Assembly (NCBI RefSeq): GCF_965638725.1
Contig: NC_134949.1
Coordinates: forward strand, 45,846,151 to 45,910,150
Length of the DNA: 64,000 bases
From: Aptenodytes patagonicus
Lineage: Eukaryota > Chordata > Aves > Sphenisciformes > Spheniscidae
Reading direction: 5' to 3'
Shown: positions 1 to 14,300 of the stretch, in pieces
Position numbering within the stretch: position 1 is the first letter of the stretch
How the letters are laid out: every line of letters starts with the position of its first letter
The notes under the pieces: generated by a model
The model's input: the letters and a program-made list of their open reading frames with translations, nothing else
Database searches by the model: none
What the model was told of the DNA's origin: nothing
Position numbers and translations under genes: made by a program

Positions 1-2221
1 AGCTGACATGCTATCTGGGAAATGTGCTGCATTGTCAAGATTTTTTCCTGTTTAAAACTAAAGGCAGTGGGAACCAGTGGATGGATGTCTGTATGGCTGA
101 AAATGTAAAATTAACACATGTGAAATTGGAAAACTGCATTTCTTTTTAGTAAAAGACAGGCTTGTAGTGGCACAGTGGAGTGTGGAAAAAAACAATATGG
201 TTGTATGAGGTATAGACTGTCTCAGGAAGCTAATTTAATCTTAATATGAGCCATAGACATCTGTCAAACCAGTAAAATTGGAAACAGACGCAAGGTCTAA
301 AAAATCCACTGTAGGATGAACAGCTGGCTTACGGGACATTGCTCCAAACACACAAACTGAAAAGCAAGAGGTAACCAGATAAATGAAATGGATGAATTAG
401 GAACAAGGAAAATTCTTACTTCCTGACATATCTGAGAAAAGCATAGGCTTGAGACAAATGAGATAAAATGGAAAATAAAATTCTGTGGGATGTAAGGCAT
501 TTCATTAACACCAAGAATATTTCTCCAGCGGAAATATTAAGGCAAGCCTCAGATAAAAGTACGTTTTTTAAAATGGGTACTATGGTGACATTCAGAATGG
601 GTCTGTAAAACCTCCATTAAATAAAATACATACAATATCCTGAAGCTTTTTTTCATATAGTCAAGTGAAAAAGCAGACAAAATATTTAATAGAATAGGGT
701 AGCTCAGGAGCCAAATCCAAAGACTGTATTAAAAAATCACCAATTTGGAGCTCCACGTGTCTAATTTACTGAATTTCCATCCCATGCTGATTATGTTTAC
801 TTCCACGCACTCATATGAGCTGAGATTTTCCTATTTTACAGTCTTTTAGAGAAAATGGAATATTTGGCTCCATGCTTTAAATGGACCATGAAATTTCTTT
901 CATTTCTTTTACATTTTACTTCTAAATAGGTTATGGAGCAGACATATAAACAAGTCCAGTTACCAGGACATACTATTAATTAAAAAACAATGTTCAGTTT
1001 CTACTAATTTGCTTCAAAAGGTAAGGCTGGAAACAAAAGCTTATATAACTCTGCTCAGTGCTTAAAATTGTGAATTCAGGGGACATGCAAGTTGTGTGGT
1101 ACATCCTCATTTGTTTTCACCCTGACATTATGCTAACCCTTCATCCTTGCACAGGTTCTTAATTTGTTTACCTTGATGTTGTCTCCTACTCTTTCAGTCA
1201 CAGGCTTGTGTGCATAAAATCTTGCCTGTTTATTCCAGTTACTTCAGTTAAGCTAATAATAGGTATTGCTTTGCCCCATTGCTAAATATAGCTGGCATTT
1301 CGTAACTTTTGAGTCGTTTATTCTCTATTCTTAATAACCTTCTTTTAAGATAGGGTTCCATGTGTAATAATTATATTCATCAGCAGAAATTCATGTTAGC
1401 AGTTCAGGTAGCATTATAGTACTACGATAAAGCAATAATTCTGTGGGTTGCAGAAGAATGTAATATAAAAGCAAGAAGTCCTTGCTTCTATCACTGACTG
1501 CTCTTTAAAGATTTTATGACAGCATATTTACTTGGACATCTGTACTTGGATGTCACCCGATAGCACTGCTACCCTGAGCACCTAAAAAACAAAGGAGCGT
1601 TGGCAGACAAACTGAGGTCAGTAGTTTTCTACATTGCAGTTTATTAAATGATAGCTAAAATAAAAGCAAATCTTTTCTCAGTAGACCTAAAGTTTCTCTA
1701 CTGGAGTCTGCATCTCCTCTAGGAACATTTTGTGGGTCTGCATCTCAAAAATTTCTGAAGACAAAACAAAAATTTATGTAATATCCCATAGGGGAATAAT
1801 CTTTGTTAAAATTAAATTAAGATTGAAAGTACATCTTAATAATTAATAGGTGAAAGAATATGGCAGATATGTTTTAATGTGAAAGGTAGCATTAGAAAGC
1901 CCCAAATCTCAAAAGTAAAATTACTCTTAAATGCACGGTTGTTACTAACTCTGACATGGATGAACATCATGATGGGCAAAATGTTTCTAAACTCCATTGG
2001 TTTGTTTAATTCTTTTAATCTACTTCATAACTATCTACAACTGATGTAAATAATTGATTAAAGATATTATATGTTGTCATTACATGGAAGATTTATGGAA
2101 TTCGGATGCTTTATCAAGCATTGATATAATGATTTTCTTCCTTGCATAAATTCTGTCTTTAGATTTACATTTTGCCTACAAATATATTCATTAGTAACTT
2201 GTAACAGAATACATGCAATGA
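1..2221. other. AT-rich intergenic DNA
   Basis: I found no coding exon, RNA gene or recognisable repeat here. The longest open frame is 67 codons, which is expected by chance in AT-rich DNA. It is probably part of the gene desert on the 3' side of CCDC59. Confidence 0.7.
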
Positions 2222-2508
2222 AGGGTGGTGCCCAGTGACAAGACCAGAGGCAATGGGCACAAACTGAAACACAGGAGGTTCCCTCTGAACGTCAGGAAAC
2301 ACTTTTTTACTGTGAGAGTGACTGAGCACTGGCACAGGTTGCCCAAAGAGGTTGTGGAGTCTCCATCCTTGGAGATACTCAAAAGCCACCTGCACATGGT
2401 CCTGGGCACGTGGCTCTAGGTGGCCCTGCTTGAGCAGGGGGGCTGGACCAGATGACCTCCAGAGGGTCTTTCCAACCTCAACCAGTCTGTGAATCTGTGA
2501 TTCTGTGA
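2222..2508 (+). mobile_element. CR1 LINE, 5'-truncated 3' end
   Basis: This is the 3' terminal part of a chicken-repeat-1 (CR1) retrotransposon. The end of the degenerate ORF2 reading (arginine-rich stretch, then a Trp/His-containing motif around 2320-2345) is followed by the family's 3' untranslated block with the GATGACCTCCAGAGGG motif near 2450. It ends in the typical CR1 tail of imperfect 8-base units of the TTCTGTGA type (2484-2508), not in poly(A). CR1 copies are nearly always 5' truncated and make no target-site duplication, and none is visible here. The close match to the avian CR1 pattern suggests a fairly young copy. The open frames of 141 and 64 codons across it are remnants or shadows of this element, not genes. 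Confidence 0.95.
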
Positions 2509-2582
2509 AGTCACACACAAAATAGCAATTCCTTGGGTGTATAAAAATAGTAAGAAAGTACTTAATGATTTTTTGTAATTCA

Positions 2583-2850
2583 GTGTTCAATTCTGGTCAT
2601 TGTAACTCAGAAATAATAAACACTGAAATTAAAAATAGAGGAGAAATAATAACATTAATGGAGAAATTCTGGATGCAAGGGTAAAAAAGATTCTACTATT
2701 TAATCCAGAGAGAAAAGAGGTAAGAAGAAAGTGATAAAGGGGCTGTTATTTATATTTTCATATACTACAGGACCAGAGTTCTCAGGCACCTATTTACATG
2801 CTGTAGAGGACATTGTTCCCTTAAATATAAATTCAGGTTTAGGACATCTA
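2583..2850 (+). mobile_element. Ancient CR1-type LINE remnant
   Basis: Starting with GTTCAATTCTGGTCATTGTA, this stretch follows the order of blocks of an old amniote CR1 3' region. A TTCTGGTCA block comes first, then an AGAAAGTGATAAAGG block with TGTTATTTAT after it (about 2725-2755), then a CAGGACCAGAG-like block near 2770. It is heavily diverged, with many substitutions and gaps, so it is far older than the CR1 copy just upstream. I matched it from memory of the family pattern and not by alignment. It carries no open reading frame. Confidence 0.55.
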
Positions 2851-2975
2851 GTGCAACAGTTGTAGCCTTAACTGAACTAAACAACTTTAGGTAAGCAACT
2901 TGGATAACTACAAAAACCATGATTGATATTGCCATAGTTAGATGGATGTTAAGTTAAGAAAAAGCAGTTAGATAC

Positions 2976-3069
2976 TATACATATATATGTATAATATGTA
3001 GGTATGTATGTATTTTTATATGTATAATATATGTGTATAATATATATACACACAAGCATATATATACTC
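2976..3069. repeat. TA/TG-rich microsatellite
   Basis: An impure run of TA, TATG and ATATGT units, with a short ACACAC segment near 3050. It probably arose by replication slippage and is likely to vary in length between individuals. Confidence 0.8.
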
Positions 3070-3124
3070 CTTTACTATGACTTTGTAAATTGAATTTCCA
3101 AGGATTCTAGGAAATCTGAGAACT

Positions 3125-3152
3125 TACTTTCTTACTTTCAAGTAAGAAAGTA
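3125..3152. repeat. Near-perfect palindrome, 13-bp arms
   Basis: The left arm TACTTTCTTACTT (3125-3137) and the right arm AAGTAAGAAAGTA (3140-3152) are exact reverse complements separated by two bases. It can form a hairpin or cruciform. No function can be read from it. Confidence 0.9.
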
Positions 3153-5886
3153 TACAGGACAAGAATATAGTAAGGTTATCTTGAACCAGATAAAAACATG
3201 GGTAAAATACAGTGTCTTCAAAGAATGTTAATATGCATCTCAAAAACGTATACTCTGATGGAAGGTCCACAGATGACCAGGTTATCTGAGAAAACAGAAT
3301 GTACAAGGTGAACAAATCATATAAGAAAATACACATTCATGGATAGTCTTCAGAATGTGTTATTAAATTAAAGAGAACAGAAAATTTCTATGGGAAAAAC
3401 TAATTACTGTTGTATCAGAATCACATAACTTAACCACCTGAGGAATTATCAATGTTGACCACACATCAACAGGTGAAGCTGTTTCTCGATTGGATACAAG
3501 ACAGCAACAAACCCAGATGAGCTGTGCAGATGCTCCTTTCCTTCAGATCGCTCTGATAACGTGTACCATACTGCTACTTATGTAAATATTGTCTTATACG
3601 ATTGAAAGAAATTGTACCTTAGTGTTTGATCTAAAGGGGTGTTGGTTACATTGAATTGTTCTGGTTGCCTGCCCTTGCACTCTTAACAAAATAAAAGAGA
3701 ATTTCCTGAGCATCTATGGTATTGATAGCTCTCTTGAGGTACAAACATTTGAAACTGTTGGATAAATTTATTTCTTCATTTAAAGTGTACCTGCATGTTT
3801 TGACCTTTAACTGATTGATGCTTAAATCTTGAATTAAAAACATAAAGGGCAAAATTCTCTCAGCTCAATACAGTGGACACTGACAAGAGCAATTTTTTTT
3901 TTCATTTCTGTGTACCAGAATATGACAGCATCGCTGTTAAGATACACTTCTGTTCTCAAAGAGAAAAATGGTGCCTTTAACTAAAAAATGGTATGTAGAA
4001 TAACAACATAAATATTGGTAACTCTGATTCCTAGTTTTCCTTCAAAGTTTATTTTTAATACAAGTTTTCTAATCTGCTTTATGCAATCAGCCGTAAGCCA
4101 GCGAGATCGGGTTTATCTACACTTCACCAGTGTCGCCCTTCCCAGTGCTCTGCAGGGACTTGTGTCCAGCAGTTCATTAATGTAAAATGGGCAGGTAGCC
4201 CTGGGAGCCAAACCCACGTCACTCTCCCATTTGTGTTGATGGAGTCATGCTCCTCTTCTTCTGGCTTAACAAAGTTTTCTTTCCTGTAACATGAGACTTT
4301 CCACAGGGAGGCTGAAACATCCTCACCCTGCCTCTTCATCTGGTGGTTATGGCACTTCATCAGAAGTGGAAAAATATGGATTCAAATTCCTGAAGCTTAG
4401 AGGTTATAAAATCCAAACTTACTACTCGTGCATGTTGCCACAGCCTCTAGAGCACAGTAATTACAGACAAGGAGTAAAAAGAATTAGATGAGCCCATTTG
4501 CTAGTCTCTCCCACAAGAGACTCGTATGTTACTCATATTTGCAGTACTGCAGTTTTGCTCTGACTCCCAGGCCTTATTTAGCAGATTAACGGAGCCAGAG
4601 AAAAGCTACGGAAGGGCTCTGGAGATGTAAATGGGGCCATAATGTGGTAGGGGAGGGGGAGATGGAAAGGGCACAGAAGACTCCCACCAGCAGAAGTGTC
4701 CCCCTCACACCCACCAAAAAGGCAGCCTCCTGCTGTGTGCCCAGCGGGAACTAGGGGGGGAAGGAAAGGGAGGAAAGCAAGCTCAGCAACCTCCTCCCTC
4801 CCACTCCACTGATATCAGGATATTTTTGTGCCCACAGCTGTGTTACTATACTTGCTCTTTCTTGTGTTGAGTCTAGGGAGAGGCACATCTCCTGGGACAT
4901 GAGAAATTTGTCATGTACTATTAGCAGGGGCATCAAAACCTGAAGTGGCCTGATTTGGAAAACCACAAAGCTTAAGCTACTCAGTTTTGGAAAAGAAATG
5001 TAAACAAAACGTCACATATCTCATTTTTGGTAAAAGTCCTCAGACTAGACCTCAGTTCTAAACATTACTCCTTTACACAAATTTATGTTTGCAGTTAGAG
5101 AGGAAGAACGTCTTCCAATGGCCAACTTTATGCCTTCCTTGTTATTTTTTGCACTATTGATTTCACTCACTCACAAAGTCCATACTATGTTTTAAGTACC
5201 ATATCAGTAAAGATTTGTATAACAGTATTTGCAGCATTAAGTATAAAAACCCATCTGTGGAAAAGTATATATCAGTATATCCTGTTTTACAGTACCAGGA
5301 AACATATACCATTGTAAGTTGTGGGTTCTCGGTCTGTTGTCCTAAATATGAATTGCCATCGTATCGGATACAAATCGTATCCCAGTGATTGAAGAATACA
5401 ATTTATTAGGGTGAGAAATAAATTAATAATGATTGTTTGTATAATTTGATATTTAAAGCCTCATCCACATATGCAGGTATAAGCACAGGCTATATGCTTG
5501 TTAATGTAACGAGCACTCATGGATGTCCTTAGTACACATACTGATGCTATTAGTTTGCTAAATTAAGGAACTACATGATTGTTTTCTTTCAAGTACTTGT
5601 GTGCACCTATCACCAGACTCCCTTCATAAATCTTTGTTGGACTATTTACAAATTTCCAGCTTTTAAATGATGCCATACATCTAATAGTGCTTTTCATATG
5701 GTTGTCAAGACTGTAGGTACTCAGAGAAATGAGTAATCTTCAAGAAAAGTCCCCACAAAGCTTAATCATTCAAACTGCTGATTAGAAGATTTTATACTTG
5801 CAGAAAAAAGCAGAAAATAGAGTGGAATGAGGATTATACCACATCAAAATGAACATGAACACAAATATCTAGATTATGCTCACGCA

Positions 5887-5942
5887 TATGTATTCATAGA
5901 TGTATATATATAAATACATATATATGTAAGTACATGCATACA
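5887..5942. repeat. TA/CA-rich microsatellite
   Basis: Impure ATGTATATATATAAATACATATATATG-type repeat built from TATA and ACAT units. Confidence 0.7.
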
Positions 5943-8900
5943 TTCTCACTTTCTGTGAGTTATAAAGTTGATGTACTATTCATGCAAAAATATAACTGTC
6001 ATTCTAGAGCCTAAATTAATGGTTTTAGTGATTATTGAACCACTATTATTGAACATTCTTACATTTAACTATACAGAACCCTTTTAACATTAAAAAAAAA
6101 AAAAATCTGTGGAAGATGGTGAAAATCATTACTACACTGAAACAGCCACAATGTGAAAGGAATCTCTCATTTTCTGTATGACAACACCCTTTGCCTTCCA
6201 TTGAACCAACCTTCAGTTCATGCTTGACCCATTTTTGACAGAATTTCACATCACAGGATATTTAAAATGGCTACAGCCCTGAAAGGCATTTTAACTGCAA
6301 AATCTGTATCACGAGACATTTCCACAGTATTATAAAAATAAGGGAGAATTCATATAAACGACATGAAGACTAATGCTTGTCACTTATCTACACGACATTT
6401 ACCCTATAGAATTTGGCATCTTTCTTGAATTTTGACAAACATTCAGATTCTGTCAGAGCAAGGCATAGGTTTGCTGCAACAGCTAGGACCACTTTTATAC
6501 ATGTAAACATCCTCGGAAAAACATAGTGAAGATCAATTCATTGCACTGAAGTGCTGATGAGAGCTTAAAAATATCTCATTATGCTTTTGTTGAGGTCAAT
6601 ATTTTGTTATCTTATAGAGAATGCTAAATTCAACATAAGTTTCATGTCAAAGCTGTGTACTTCTGAATGTTTTCCAGCTTCTGTTTTACACAAACGCTTT
6701 GCCAAGTGCAGGCAACCTGTCAAACAAAGAGCATCGCACAGGAATAAGCGGGCCTTTCATTTTCTGCCTAGTTGTACTGCATCTCCATTCTGCTTACCTG
6801 TCTTCAGTTCAGCCAGCTTCCCTTTTAAGTTACGTTCTAAAGCAAATTGGTTCAATTCCAGGTTTTCTCTTGAGAATGTTTTAAGATGAGTTGTTATTAC
6901 TTTTAGCTGAAAATTCTTTTTTTCATATTAAAAACAAAAGCAGGCACTGGAGCATTTAATCATCTGTCTTCTATTTACAAATCTTTCAACTTGCTTTATC
7001 CCTTTCTGAGAGAGAAATAGAAAACATGGACTCTTGATACTAATAAATATTTCACATCACTATTAGCTTGATGTTAACAAAGCTTTTCTTTACTCCATTT
7101 CTCTTTTTAACTGGATTACTCCTGGCTGGGTAACTAAAGTAAAAATGCCTTTGAAGTGTGACTATAATATTGCCTCACATTAGTTAAATATTTTTAAATA
7201 TCATAAAGTGACTCGAAAAATTAATCCTGTAATATGTTCACTTCTGTGATCTTTTAATGTGAGAAGCCGATGTGTTTAATCCCTGTGAACCATACTGAGC
7301 AATTATCCAAAGCTTTACTTGTACTTTTGGCAAATCATAAAAATAGAACTCATGTAAACATGGAACAACTTCTGATTTTGCTTAGTAATTGGTCATGATA
7401 TCAATGAGAAACACTCAAGAAGTAGCCCAGCTCCTCCACCCCCAATCTATACTTGAAAGCAAAGAAAAAATTTGCCGTGTTATAAATGATACTTATTTAA
7501 AACCATGTTTGTAGTTTCTGCTTTCCAAACTGAGGTGTGAATTGACAAGATTTTACTTCAAATGAATAACTAATCAATCAATTAGCCTTCCTTACAGCTG
7601 CCAGTAATATGAAGTATGTTCTAACATTTAAGTAAACAAGCTTAAGTAAACACATCGAGGTGAAGACTGAGATCAGAATAGTTATGATTGAATACAATAT
7701 TACACTGTAAGTTTTCAGTCTGGAGGGAAAAATATTGAGACCCATTTTGCAAATGTACTTTGCTCAGGTACAGTATGTGGCACAAAATGTATTTCAGTTT
7801 CATGAAGAATTTTGGGTATCTTATTTTAGAATATCAGTTCCACCTCTCATAAGAGCCACTGTTTTTTCATGAAGAGTTTAGTCTAGGTTTCTAAACTATG
7901 ACTGTCTTTAACAAATTACTCATGAACAGTTTTCCTAAGTCATGTCAGTGGCATTTTTGGTAGTCAGTTGTGTCAGTAGGCATTTTGGTAGATATGGTGA
8001 TGATGGCTGAGCAAAGACTTTTGGTCAGAAACAATCTAGACCTGAAGAAGTGTGTCTGCTATACAAGTTCCTTAGCCTGTCCTGAGCTGTTGCCATTTGA
8101 TACACGTGCTCATTTAGCAGCCTGTCAGCAAATCTGCCTAAAAAGCGAAATCCTGCAAGTCCTTGGAGAAAAAAGCCCCCATCCCTGAACTTCCTAGTGT
8201 GAACTCTAAGGTCTCTTAATTTTTGTCTGGTGATTAAAAGAAAATTATACTTAAAAGCGTGAAACTAATGGTATCATTTTTTTTTAGAAATTTTAAAATA
8301 CATATCATAGAGATACCAAGCAAGAGCTATCCAATCACTTAAAACAAATGATGACAATATTTTGTGTCTGTCCTGTGCCCTGATACAAATACTACGGATG
8401 CAGAATGAAATGCAAAATAAATACTGACTATATCTTAATTTCAGAACTTTCTGAATAAGGGTTGAACTTTGGATGGAATTTGTTCCCATCCAACTTTAAT
8501 GGACTCCTAAATTCCTTTATAACATGCTAAAATGGGATTCATTCTCCCTAATGATAACCACCAGAAAGAAGAGTTATAATTAAAAAAAAATATGGTATAA
8601 TGAAGTTTTCTAGTCTCCTACATAGTAAATGCAGAGGAATAGGCACTTCTGAAGAATAATTCATCCCATCTTAAGATATGAAAGATATATTGCCCTATGG
8701 AGGTGTTTTTCTGCTTCACTGCAACATTTTTTCTATTTCTCAAACTACTGGAAAACTAATTGGAATCAGTTTGGGCTTGATGAAACATGAACATCCTACA
8801 GCGTCTTTTGAAATTCTGTTTTAATAATAATATACATGTTATTTGTGTTATATGCAATGAAATTTCAAATCACCTGGAGAGATCCATTGGTGGTGGTTTT

Positions 8901-11283
8901 GATGCTATAGCACAGAAACTTATGTTGAAATGTTTGCATTTTGCTGTATGTCACATTGTCATACAACATGAAAGCTTCATCACGGTAATGAAGAAGGTCC
9001 AATGGAGAATACATTTAGCTAATCATAATTCAGGAATTTAATTGCCTATGGGCACATGGGGTTAAAGTGGAAGAGTCAGTAATGCAAATAGTCTTCTGGT
9101 GACAGGATGGCTTAGCTAACGTTAAATGACAGAAAATTTACGTTCTTACAGATCAAGAGTAAGTTCTGAAACTATAGAAATTGTGGCATTAGTAACTTTA
9201 AAAGAATATTTCTGACATAAGTCCTGTCCCCACAGTACTTAAAACAATACAGCAGGAACCTTGTTAGTGGTGTGGATAGATATGTGTGTGCCTATGCATG
9301 TATGGTTTTACTTCATATTCATCTTTCAAGACCAGACATCGTTTTTTTGTGAGCCTTAGATTGCAATTCATGGATCCCATGAATTCTTATTGGGCTATAT
9401 TTGTCTAGACACAAAATAAAACTTTTTCTATAACTCATGACAAGAAACTAAAAAAAATGAAATTTTCCTCCTGACAAACTTCTGATGTTACAATAAAAAT
9501 GACAGCAGTGATGGCCATTTATTTTAATGCTATATGATTAAACAATCCCAGAAACTGTGACAAAAATGAAAACCATAACTAGCAGCTTCTGAGATAGCTG
9601 TTATTTCATTTCAATGCAGTCTGAGTCCTATGCATGACGAATTTGCCTTACCATGCCTGCAGGAACAGCTGAAGGGACCATTCCAACACAGCTGAAATTA
9701 ATACTGATTAAAATTATTAAAGTTCTCTCTTTAAAGATCCAAAGCAATTTACATGTAAGTTCAATAGTCACTGAAAATTTCAGGTAAAGATTTAGCTTTA
9801 ATTAACACTGGTGAAATAGTCAGGACCTTATTAATATGTCAGGGGAATATTATCTGTAAGGGTAATGCAGCTATCTAGAAGTCATGAGCAGATAAAACCT
9901 CATTATAATTAACCAGTTCCAGCCATTCTTTCTTTGTATTAACCCAACAATAGTTCAATAAGTAATGACATAGTTGATAGAGTAATATGGAGCTGCATTG
10001 CTGGCACAATCTCATTAATACTTTTTTATTTAACTTCTAAAACAACATAGTTATTCATTTTTATCGAGACAGGTACATACAATTTGTATATTATACATGG
10101 AACATGCATGTATGTAAGGGCTATACAATTTGACAAATGATATTAGTTTAATTATTTATTTCATATTAAACATGTTCAGTAAAATAAAGGAAATATTATT
10201 CTGAAAAAGGAATCCTGCATGGAAAAGAAATCATTAAATACTTGAGGAGTCAGGAAACAATTTTTTTGGTTAGTGCCAAAATTTGGAGAGGCATAGTAGG
10301 GTTCTTACTATTCTCAGAATTTCCAGGTAGACCCTGGGTGGCTTCATAGTAGAGGTGCTGGGAAATTAAGGAAGTGTGAAGTTTCACAGTGCCACTGAGA
10401 AGTGGAAAACCTAAGGACCTGATGGATAAAATTACCTTTGTAGTACCTCAGCCTTGTCCCATGTAAAAGACTTAAAGACTGAGGGGAATCCTATTGGTAT
10501 GCTGAAAATAATTTGTCCCCAGAGACAGATATTGCAATCCTCTTTCAAAATGGTCCAATTTTCTGATCTTACTGTACTTAAATGAAAAATCCCTATTACA
10601 TTAATTTAACCAAATTACAGACTGCTGTGTAAAATCCATCCCTTTGTCTATCTTCAGTCACATATATTAAATTCATTTCAGGAACGTTTTAAGTGCCTAT
10701 TTTGATTTAGATTATTTTATTTATGGTTTAGAAGATGTTCAGGTAAAATGAAATGTGTTTAAGATCATTTATTTAATGTCTTTTTCCATGCCTGGAATAA
10801 TCTTTTTGGTCACAGAGAATTATGTTGCCTTGTGTTGTAGTATATATCAACACATAAACCAGTTAATTTCCCATTATAAGGTGTTTCCAAATTACACATT
10901 TTAAAGTCATATATTTGTATTTTTCTATTTTTAGACATTGTGTAAAGCAAAACAGTAAGTCTATTAAGCGGATGACTGTAAGTATGTAGAGATATCAACA
11001 AGGCCTTAATTTATTGACGAAGACACAGATGCCATGCACACTGGAAGATACATTGCACATTTATTTCTGAAGTATATACTAATGCATATACTGTTGACAT
11101 GAAAAGAAACTTTGTATTAATAAAAGGTTTAAAATAATCTTTTAACTCAACACGTATGGAGGCTAAATTTACCCTCATTAGTACAAGGAATTACAAATGT
11201 ACCTCTCTCTATTTGCTCCTGAGCTTGCATCCTGCCTATGATTTACATCATCACTCCTTCCTAAGTTTGAAGGCATGCCAAGC

Positions 11284-11350
11284 TTATATGCATGCACACC
11301 TTATACATGCATAGGGCATGTATGCATGCATATGTATATGATACACATGT
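11284..11350. repeat. ATGC/CATG-rich simple repeat
   Basis: Clustered GCATGC, TATGCATGCA and ATACATGCAT units make a purine-pyrimidine-alternating tract with several overlapping self-complementary words. Such tracts are slippage products that can form alternative DNA structures. Confidence 0.65.
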
Positions 11351-14300
11351 AAATGAAGTTGTAGACCATGGGGTTTTGATATCTACACATAGCAAATATG
11401 TGTAGTACCTTTTAAAGGAAAACTCAAATGAATCGCTGCAGTACCTAAATGTCCACTGTTGTCTAAACTTAGAAATCCCACTAATAGTTAGAGTGGGACC
11501 ACACAGCAGTGACAGTGACGTTTCTAGGAGGCTACTCTAAATTGTACATTGTGTCAGCTAAGGGACCCACAGTTGTCTGACATGGGACAGGAAAGTTGTC
11601 TTTGAAAACAATTAACCCTTCCAATGAGGACCAGAAAATTAAAAGCCTTCTGTCACACTGTTCTTACCATCAGCTGCTCTCCATGCTGGTCCCTTACAGC
11701 CTCCTAATGGATTTTATGTCCTGTCAAGAGCCTGAGTTCATAGGGTTTTTCCCAGAAGATGTATTTGTTCCTTACATGAATAATTCCTGGAATTCTGATA
11801 CATGAGATGAATGGGGAAATATATGTGATATTATAATGGAAAGCTTTTTTCAGGTTCTATAAAATATGGAGAATTAAATATTTTATGACTACAGTTTTGT
11901 TTTCCAAGAAAATTTCCACATAGGTACAAAGCCATTTTCTTTCAAAAATCTCTTCCTAAATTTTCTACGTCTTAAGCTTCACAAAATTTATGCAGCAATA
12001 TACATATTCAGCTAAAAATATGCCAAAGATAAGCCTTCAGGTTTATCTGAATTCAGTGAAATTGCATATGAATTTTATTGACAGGATAGTAATACTGGTT
12101 GTGCTGTAAAGCTACAAAGGAAGCAGAATGTTTATTGACAATTTATTTTGTGAGCTTCTGATGGAGTGTGAAGGATGAGTATTTCCAGTCTGATGACAAA
12201 ACCACTATGTCTGGTGCTGAAAAGTAAATAGAATAAAAGAATGTAGGAGTTTCAGTTACAAATATACGTTCAGGCACATCAAGATTTACTGTCCAAGGTG
12301 TGGGGAAGAGGTAGCATCATCTATTTGCCAACTGTGTTTATATCATTCCACATCTCTTCCGATCCTTACTGCTCTGCCTCCTCATAGTTTTTCAGTGTAA
12401 TATACACAGTGAATCTTGCATTGCTTTAACTGTAATTATATACACAAAGAAATACAGTCCTCTCTGCTTTCACCACAGCTACAGCTACAATTTCACTTAT
12501 ATTAAAATAACTATTTGGCATAGTTTATTGCCTTGTCTGAACCACTGTACTGATACATAAAGGCTCTATTAATGTAACTACATTATTAAATATACAAAAG
12601 TAAATATAAAGTTCCAGTAGTTAAATGATACAACATCACTATATTCAGACAAAGACAAACCTCAGGAATTGTTCTGGATTAGTGCCTGATTTTGAAGGGA
12701 GGAGGAGGAAAGGTGGGAGGAGACAGGAATACCTCTTGGTACTGCACTAGTAAAAAAAGAGGCCATAGCTCCCTGATGCTGTGGACAACTTGTGTGGCAC
12801 AGCTTGTATCAATACAGCCAAATTTGCTTTTTTGCCCCCAAATGGGTTAACTTCCTCCATACTGCCCACTAGTCTGAGCTACCACCCAAACCATGCCCAG
12901 GCATTGCCAGCAGGGTTGGCAGCAGCCTGGGCAGGGCCAGGCTCAGCAGCGCTAAACAGTACGGGTGACAACAGGACAGGACTATACCACAGTCCTACCT
13001 AAGTCACTAATACGAGTGCAACTTACTACTATAGAGGGGCCAATATTTACAAAAACTTTTAAAAAAAATTGGTTTTGTATAATTTAAATCACTTTAAAAA
13101 TCATATAGTTTACCCTTGTGTGAAGTTTTTTTTTAAATTAATAGAACCTAAATCAAAAGGATTTAGGGGAGATGCACATTGCTTTATTTTGACTATCCAG
13201 CTTAGGGGCCAAAATTATGTGCTTAGAATTAAGCAGTGTAATTTGTTTAAGGTGTCTGAGCAGGGGACTGCGTTGATTTAAACTAAGTCTATTTAAAAAC
13301 AAACCAGCACAATGACCTTGTGCATGGGTCACCTTAGACTCTTAAATTCCTGTATAAAGGACCAACCTGTTTCTTCATTCCAAGCACACACCAGTTTCCT
13401 TGCACATCAAAAGAAGTAAGAGTGATTGGAATCTGACATGTTGCTATTACTACACATGCTTTCAGAAATGTGGTACCAGCTGCAGCTGAAAAATATTTTA
13501 CCTTGTCCTCTTCGTTGTACACCTAAGGACAAACCAGATTCATCACATGCCCTCAAATTTTTATTTTAATTTTCTTTTCAGAGCGTGGTTCTTCTGAAAT
13601 CATGTCTTTGGGAGTCTCTCAGGCTGCAGGTTATTTTTCATTCTCTTAAGGCTGATGTTTTAGCTCTGTGATGCACCGCACCCAGTTATGTCCTTGCACA
13701 AACTGACCAATGTGACCAGGAAGAACTATCAGGGCAGTAACTAGTAAGTCTGGGAAGTCTAAGTACAAAACCAATGCAGACATCACCCTAATTTCCTGAG
13801 GATGTAAACAGAAGGGATTGCAAGAAGGAATAAGAGTTTCATAAACTAAAATTGGTTTCTTTCTTATATTGCTTTAATCATTTAATCTATTGCTTTAATC
13901 GAAATTTCTCCTCTTAAACAGCAAGAAAACAACTTTTGTTGAATTACCTACTTAGCAGTAGTGATAATAGGTTAAACAAGCATTGATTATCTTTCCTTAA
14001 TGATAAATTATTGCATACATGCTAGGTTTTGCAATGCTTTTTCTCAAGTCTCATTCAGTCCTAATGTTATAAAAGTCTACATCTTTCCAAGCTTAAATGA
14101 AAATTGTACTAAATATACTGAATGATTTACAGAATGACACAATGATTTACTAAAAAAAAATGCCTTGTGTTATGTGTTTGATGTGCATCCCTCCTTGTAC
14201 ACTGATTATCCAAACTTCTATGGATATTAGAAAATGTAGACAGCCATGCTGCAGTTAAGCACTGCACTGAAAACAAAATCACAGTATGTAGTTTAGAAAA

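Noticed and set aside
2165..2590. 141-codon minus-strand frame
   Set aside because: It is antisense to a CR1 3' end, a common artefact of this repeat.
9365..9385. Palindrome AATTCATGG / CCATGAATT around ATC
   Set aside because: Exact 9-bp arms with small loops are expected a few times by chance in 64 kb, and nothing else marks the site. The same applies to 62,271-62,290 and the AT-rich hairpin at 28,150-28,170.
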